Source: Lachnospiraceae bacterium
GTDB taxonomy: Bacteria > Bacillota > Clostridia > Lachnospirales > Lachnospiraceae
Direction of reading: 5' to 3'
Assembly (NCBI GenBank): GCA_014804755.1
Contig: JAAUZE010000031.1
Span: 1-64,000, forward strand
Length of the DNA: 64,000 bases
Position numbers and translations under genes: made by a program. Below, in pieces: positions 60,262-64,000 of the stretch (positions within the stretch are counted from its first letter, which is position 1; every line of letters begins with the position of its first letter). The notes below the pieces were generated by a model that saw only the letters and a program-made list of their open reading frames with translations, had not been told where the DNA came from and searched no databases.

Positions 60262-60846
60262 TTAGTCTTCTTTTACCAGCCCCTGCATGATGATCACCAT
60301 TTCTTCATCGATCATCTCCTCAGTAATTCCCATAGAGCAGGAGGCGATTTTCAATCCCTCGAGGATCAGCATGATATTACGTGCCATCGCCTTGGGACTC
60401 GCACATACGAACTCTCCGCTCTCCACACCCGTCTTGATCAGCACCTCCAAGACTTTCACCGCGGTATCGAACTGCTGACGCAGCACGTTTTCTTTTTTCG
60501 GCACCTGATGGCAGAAAAAGAATTCATAGATTGCAACGGTCAGCGTATCCTTTTTTCGCAGCAGCTCCTTCTTCTGCTCTTTCAGAAACAGGGTCAGAAT
60601 ATCGGCTGCTGTCGCGTCCTCATGAATCTCACGCGAAAAAATATCGTCCGCTTCCTCCGATTCTTTTTTTAAAACCGCCAAAAACAATTCCTGCGTGCTG
60701 TCAAAATAGAGATAGAGTCCGCCGCGGCTGATCTCGCATGCATCCACGACATCCTTCATCGTAACCGCCTTGTAGCCTTTTTCAGCGAATACTTCTCTTG
60801 CCTTTTGCAGTATATATTCTTTCTTCTGTAAAGACTTTTCACCCAA
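60262..60846 (-). CDS. TetR/AcrR-family transcriptional regulator
   Basis: A 194-residue regulator: AREVFAEKGYKAVTMKDVVDACEISRGGLYLYFDSTQELF is the N-terminal helix-turn-helix, and the rest is a helical ligand domain rich in Lys and Glu. It starts with TTG at 60846; the ribosome site is weak and a shorter start is possible. No exporter or enzyme gene is adjacent; purL follows after a strong terminator, so its target is not evident. Confidence 0.88.
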   Translation of the reverse strand: MGEKSLQKKEYILQKAREVFAEKGYKAVTMKDVVDACEISRGGLYLYFDSTQELFLAVLKKESEEADDIFSREIHEDATAADILTLFLKEQKKELLRKKDTLTVAIYEFFFCHQVPKKENVLRQQFDTAVKVLEVLIKTGVESGEFVCASPKAMARNIMLILEGLKIASCSMGITEEMIDEEMVIIMQGLVKED

Positions 60847-60905
60847 ATCGAATACCCATGCCTTTCTCTAACCTGCGGCTCCATACAGATAAGCCCGCTC
60901 ACGCA

Positions 60906-61355
60906 TTACGCAAGCGGCTTGTCCCAAAACTCGATCAGCTCCTTGAGCTTCATAAGAACTTCAAGGAAGATCCGGTTCTCAATTCCTTCTCTCCATACCT
61001 GTGCTCTCGTCATGCCGCCCAGCACATATTTGGATAGAATATCACACAGAGCGCCAAAATCCTTAATGCTTGCCGTTCTGATAAGGCTGAGCTCGTCCTT
61101 TGCCGTCTTAATATGATTTCTCGAATAGGTGTACCGATAATTTCGGTTCATGAGCTTCGTTGCCTGTGCTTCTTTGACAAACGACATTAATGTGCCGTCA
61201 TATACCGGAAAAGAAAATGTGGACTGATCCGCGCGGTAGCTCGACATCACATCGTTTCCGCCCTTTGTCTCAAGCCACGGAATGTAACGCGCAAGCTTTG
61301 CAACATCTTCCCGATATGTCTTAATAATCTCTTCCGTTCCTTTGATCTCTTCCAT
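60906..61355 (-). CDS. Hypothetical protein (possibly DUF6508-like)
   Basis: A 149-residue soluble helical protein. Recognisable stretches are LARYIPWLETKGG near 22, FPVYDGTLMSFVKEA near 48, RNHIKTAKDELSLI near 80 and YVLGGMTRAQVWREGIENRIF near 110. This pattern recalls the DUF6508 group, which I remember but cannot check. No enzyme motif is seen. It starts directly upstream of the tetR gene, which runs in the same direction, and may be in one transcript with it. Confidence 0.65.
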   Translation of the reverse strand: MEEIKGTEEIIKTYREDVAKLARYIPWLETKGGNDVMSSYRADQSTFSFPVYDGTLMSFVKEAQATKLMNRNYRYTYSRNHIKTAKDELSLIRTASIKDFGALCDILSKYVLGGMTRAQVWREGIENRIFLEVLMKLKELIEFWDKPLA

Positions 61356-61469
61356 AATTCAACCGTTCCGTCTTATCGTCCAAATATTTTAAATATTGTA
61401 TCATAATTTTTCCATGACCGCAATAAGCAGGTCGCCCCGGCGTAACCGCTCCGCCCTTCGGCTCCGCCG

Positions 61470-62795
61470 TTACTTCGCCTCTTTATTTGCCGGGCGTACC
61501 ATGAACAGGCTGATGAGCAGCGCGATGAGATAAAGAACCACGGTTGCATACAGCACGTACTGATATCCTGTCGGATTGACCGTCAAAATCTCTTCCGTGC
61601 CGTCTGAGAGCACATGCTTAATATCAACAGGATTGCCGAACGTATTCACGATCCATGTCGCCATCTGATTACCGGTCAGTCCCGCAAACGCCCATGCAGA
61701 AAGCGTGATACCGTGAATCGCGCTGATGCTCCCCATGCCGTAATGATCGGACAGAAGCGTCGGTACATTGGAAAAGCCGCCGCCGTAACCCGCGTTAACA
61801 ACAAAGATCAATGCAAGCACCAAAATGATGAGCAGTGTATTTCCCTCGCCGTTCTTGATACCGCCCGTCACGATCGTCAGTCCGGTAAAGACGATGGAAA
61901 GCACAAAAATCAGCTTATATATCGTATTTCGATCCTTCATGCTGTCCGCCCATGCCGAAAAGCCGAGACGTCCGCCCGCGTTAAAGACTGCTGACACAGT
62001 GGAGATGATACCTACAAAGCTTGCGAGTCCTAAGCATTTCACGATCATCTTTTCCTGTGAGATCAATGCAAGACCGCAGGTAATGTTAATATAGAACATG
62101 AGCCAGATACCGATATAGTTCGCGATCGGCCTTGTCTTAATCGTCGCAAGAATGCCCTGCCCCTTCTCTTTCTTCTGAGGCTCATGCCAGCCCTCCGGCT
62201 TCGCAAGCAGCAGATGCCCGACAAACATCATGACAAAGTATACGACCGCAAGGATCAGGAACATCTTCCAGATGCCGCCGTCTCCCAGATTATCCAGCAT
62301 TGCCTGCATGATCGGGCTTGCGATCGCCTTCGCCGCGCCGAAGCCCGCAACGGCAAGACCGGTTGCGAGTCCCTTTCTATCCTGAAACCAGAGCATGAGC
62401 GTCTTCACAGGCGAGAGATAGCCGGTGCCGAGACCGATACCCATGATAAATCCGTAGCAGACATAAATGCCGACGAGCGCCAGTGCGCTTCCCTTATGTA
62501 ATCCGCCGTAATAAATGAAAAATCCGGTTCCCGCCATGCCGAGCGCAAAGCAGATTGCCGCGATCAGCGACGATTTATGAATATCCTTCTCCACGACATT
62601 CCCTAAGAACGCAGCAGACATGCCAAGGAAAAAGATCGCGAAACTGAATGCCCACTCGGTCGCTCCCTTGGAAAAACCGATGTATTTCGCGATTTCCTCG
62701 CTGAAAATCGACCAGCAGTAAACCGTACCGATACTGCAGTGCAGCAAAAGCGCCGGAATCGCGGCGCGTATCCATTTGTTCTGAACATTTTTCAT
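61470..62795 (-). CDS. OFA-family MFS transporter (oxalate/formate antiporter-like)
   Basis: A 441-residue carrier with 12 membrane segments. The start WIRAAIPALLLHCSIGTVYCWS and motif GLATGLAVAGFGAAKAIASPI are typical of the OFA subfamily. Relatives move oxalate, formate, lactate or other monocarboxylates. GGGGGAGAG lies six bases before the ATG. It is a single gene, divergent from the cyclic-nucleotide-domain gene at 63051, and the 255-base gap holds both promoters. Confidence 0.9.
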   Translation of the reverse strand: MKNVQNKWIRAAIPALLLHCSIGTVYCWSIFSEEIAKYIGFSKGATEWAFSFAIFFLGMSAAFLGNVVEKDIHKSSLIAAICFALGMAGTGFFIYYGGLHKGSALALVGIYVCYGFIMGIGLGTGYLSPVKTLMLWFQDRKGLATGLAVAGFGAAKAIASPIMQAMLDNLGDGGIWKMFLILAVVYFVMMFVGHLLLAKPEGWHEPQKKEKGQGILATIKTRPIANYIGIWLMFYINITCGLALISQEKMIVKCLGLASFVGIISTVSAVFNAGGRLGFSAWADSMKDRNTIYKLIFVLSIVFTGLTIVTGGIKNGEGNTLLIILVLALIFVVNAGYGGGFSNVPTLLSDHYGMGSISAIHGITLSAWAFAGLTGNQMATWIVNTFGNPVDIKHVLSDGTEEILTVNPTGYQYVLYATVVLYLIALLISLFMVRPANKEAK

Positions 62796-63050
62796 AGGTG
62801 ACTCTCCCCCTCATTGATTTTCGCATCGAAACATTGGTCGGTCTGAAAAAAGACCGCCTTTGTCATTTTACTCCTAATTGCACCAAATTTCAAGTTCCCA
62901 TCACGCGAAACTTCTTTTGCACTTTGGAACGCACCGCCCATCACAGCATAAAACTTCACACTTTCTTATAAAAAAGAATGCAATTTTCCGAATTCTGCGG
63001 TATACTCTTTATTGAGACTTTATTTTTTTACGTGAAAGGCAGGGATCGTA

Positions 63051-64000
63051 ATGGCAGTTGTAACATTTACGGCGGGAACGGTGATCTTAAGCGAAGGCGC
63101 TCCCATCAACCAGATTTTGATCATTTCCTCGGGAAGCATTCATGCAAGCAGTAATAAGGGCGAGTTATTCCTTGAAAAAGGCGATGTCCCCGCAATTTTT
63201 GATCTTTACTGCGGCTATTCCTTTTATACCTACACCGCTGTGGACAACGTTTCCTGTCTGTCGTATTCTTTGGAAAATCAGACCGTTTCCGACGTGATCA
63301 GGGGTTCTGCCGGACTCGGCGAGCTGTTTGCCGCTTCTATGTGCAGACAGTGCTGCAATATTTTCGATGATTTCATCATGCAGGAATATCAATGCGACAA
63401 GTTCTATCATTATTTAAAAAACAGCTATCAGGAGTATGTCTCCCTCTGTCATAAGTACGAGGTGACACCAAAACAGCTCGGCGGCATTGATGAGCTTGCC
63501 CCGTTCCATGCGCAGGAAGATCTTCCCGATTACCTTGCCGGTTATTATGACGCGGCAAAAGGGTTTGAGCCTGCCGTCAAAAAAGCATTGTTCCATGCCC
63601 GCCCCGATTTCACGGACGGATTCTTACAGAAAGCGGCAGATGACGTACACCGGGTATTTGAGCAGATCGGACTGCTCACCGCCTATCAGGCGGATTCCGC
63701 TTATCTTTTATTAAATACCGGGCAGATCGACCTGTTTGACCTCTACACCTCCCTCTGCGTTGAGGTGGCACGCATGCAGGAGGATACAATGTCCTTAAAC
63801 GCCGCCATCAGCAAGCTGATGATCCAGATGGAGAGTCAGCATGCGATCGATAAGACATTGTGCAAACAGCGTGCCGCGCAGTACCGCGAGGCGCTTGACG
63901 CCGCGGCCGCAGCTGCCGAGCAGCCCGATGACGGCAAAACGGATGCGCTTCTTGAGGAGCTTTCCAATTCCGCAAAATGCATCCTGCGTTACGCGGACTA
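63051..64000 (+). CDS. Cyclic-nucleotide-binding-domain protein, partial
   Basis: An open frame from ATG 63051 to the window end (at least 316 codons, no stop). The N-terminus (VVTFTAGTVILSEGAPINQI, then ASSNKGELFLEKGD, then GYSFYTYTAVDN) fits the strand pattern of a cNMP-binding barrel, but no arginine-type phosphate loop is evident, so it may not bind cNMP. Downstream is helical sequence with Cys-rich MCRQCCNIFDDF and an Ala/Glu/Gln coiled stretch near 290. AGGG lies six bases before the ATG, with a -10-like TATACT at 63001-63006. Long Lachnospiraceae relatives exist, of unknown role. Confidence 0.7.
   Translation, partial: MAVVTFTAGTVILSEGAPINQILIISSGSIHASSNKGELFLEKGDVPAIFDLYCGYSFYTYTAVDNVSCLSYSLENQTVSDVIRGSAGLGELFAASMCRQCCNIFDDFIMQEYQCDKFYHYLKNSYQEYVSLCHKYEVTPKQLGGIDELAPFHAQEDLPDYLAGYYDAAKGFEPAVKKALFHARPDFTDGFLQKAADDVHRVFEQIGLLTAYQADSAYLLLNTGQIDLFDLYTSLCVEVARMQEDTMSLNAAISKLMIQMESQHAIDKTLCKQRAAQYREALDAAAAAAEQPDDGKTDALLEELSNSAKCILRYAD

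Noticed and set aside
57370-60672. Several long plus-strand frames
   Set aside because: They are shadows of purL and the tetR gene; none has a ribosome site or family motif.

Overview
The window looks like chromosomal DNA of an anaerobic, probably motile Lachnospiraceae-type Firmicute (Clostridia). Reasons: two methyl-accepting chemotaxis loci, one intact and one broken; LytTR regulators, one beside a DUF3021 protein; QueH-type queuosine synthesis; a ferredoxin-type aldo/keto reductase; a PD-(D/E)XK family 'transposase' of the kind common in gut Clostridia; strong AAGGAGG-like ribosome sites; and an infC-rpmI-rplT operon with a leader attenuator. I cannot resolve the genus. No rRNA, tRNA, CRISPR array, complete IS element or prophage was seen.

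Layout. 0-3.4 kb is a decaying region: an unassigned minus-strand remnant, an AgrA/LytTR regulator with an internal deletion, a full-length AgrC-like kinase, and a chemoreceptor fragment. 3.4-6.4 kb is a minus-strand ABC-2 exporter operon ending in LytTR and DUF3021 genes. 6.4-9.7 kb holds pyrBI, a nitroreductase and two overlapping hypothetical genes. An intact chemoreceptor (10.0-12.0 kb) and a conserved hypothetical follow. 13.2-22.1 kb is a galactoside operon: TetR regulator, GH2 enzyme, GT-B-like protein of unknown role, GPH sugar symporter and GH36 alpha-galactosidase. 22.3-24.5 kb is pepD with a toxin-antitoxin cassette inserted at its 3' end, between two copies of the pepD tail. 24.6-28.7 kb is argJ, metY, rplT, rpmI and infC with its leader. 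28.7-36.5 kb has a diguanylate cyclase, a NUDIX protein, a cytidylate-kinase-like protein and a MarR-controlled heterodimeric ABC exporter. 36.6-40.7 kb has two GNAT proteins, a TPR lipoprotein-like secreted protein, an XRE regulator and an Rpn-like nuclease. 40.8-44.7 kb is a second heterodimeric ABC exporter behind a structured leader that carries a 39-codon reading frame. 44.8-64 kb is mostly housekeeping: aldo/keto reductase, argS, queH, an EAL protein, carAB, a HAD phosphatase, purL, a TetR regulator, an OFA-family transporter, and the start of a cyclic-nucleotide-binding-domain protein running off the end.

The strongest non-routine signals are: (1) the toxin-antitoxin pair between two 47-bp copies of the pepD 3' end, so that the pepD C-terminus is rebuilt; (2) a five-unit 31-bp tandem array between the tetR and GH2 genes; (3) a dispersed repeat that carries a hairpin plus a Shine-Dalgarno and delivers it to two different genes, within a wider family of tandem perfect hairpins; (4) a 146-nt intergenic element that folds as a three-way junction with extra arms; (5) the exporter leader with a strongly initiated micro-ORF; and (6) an infC whose best-placed start codon is AUU.
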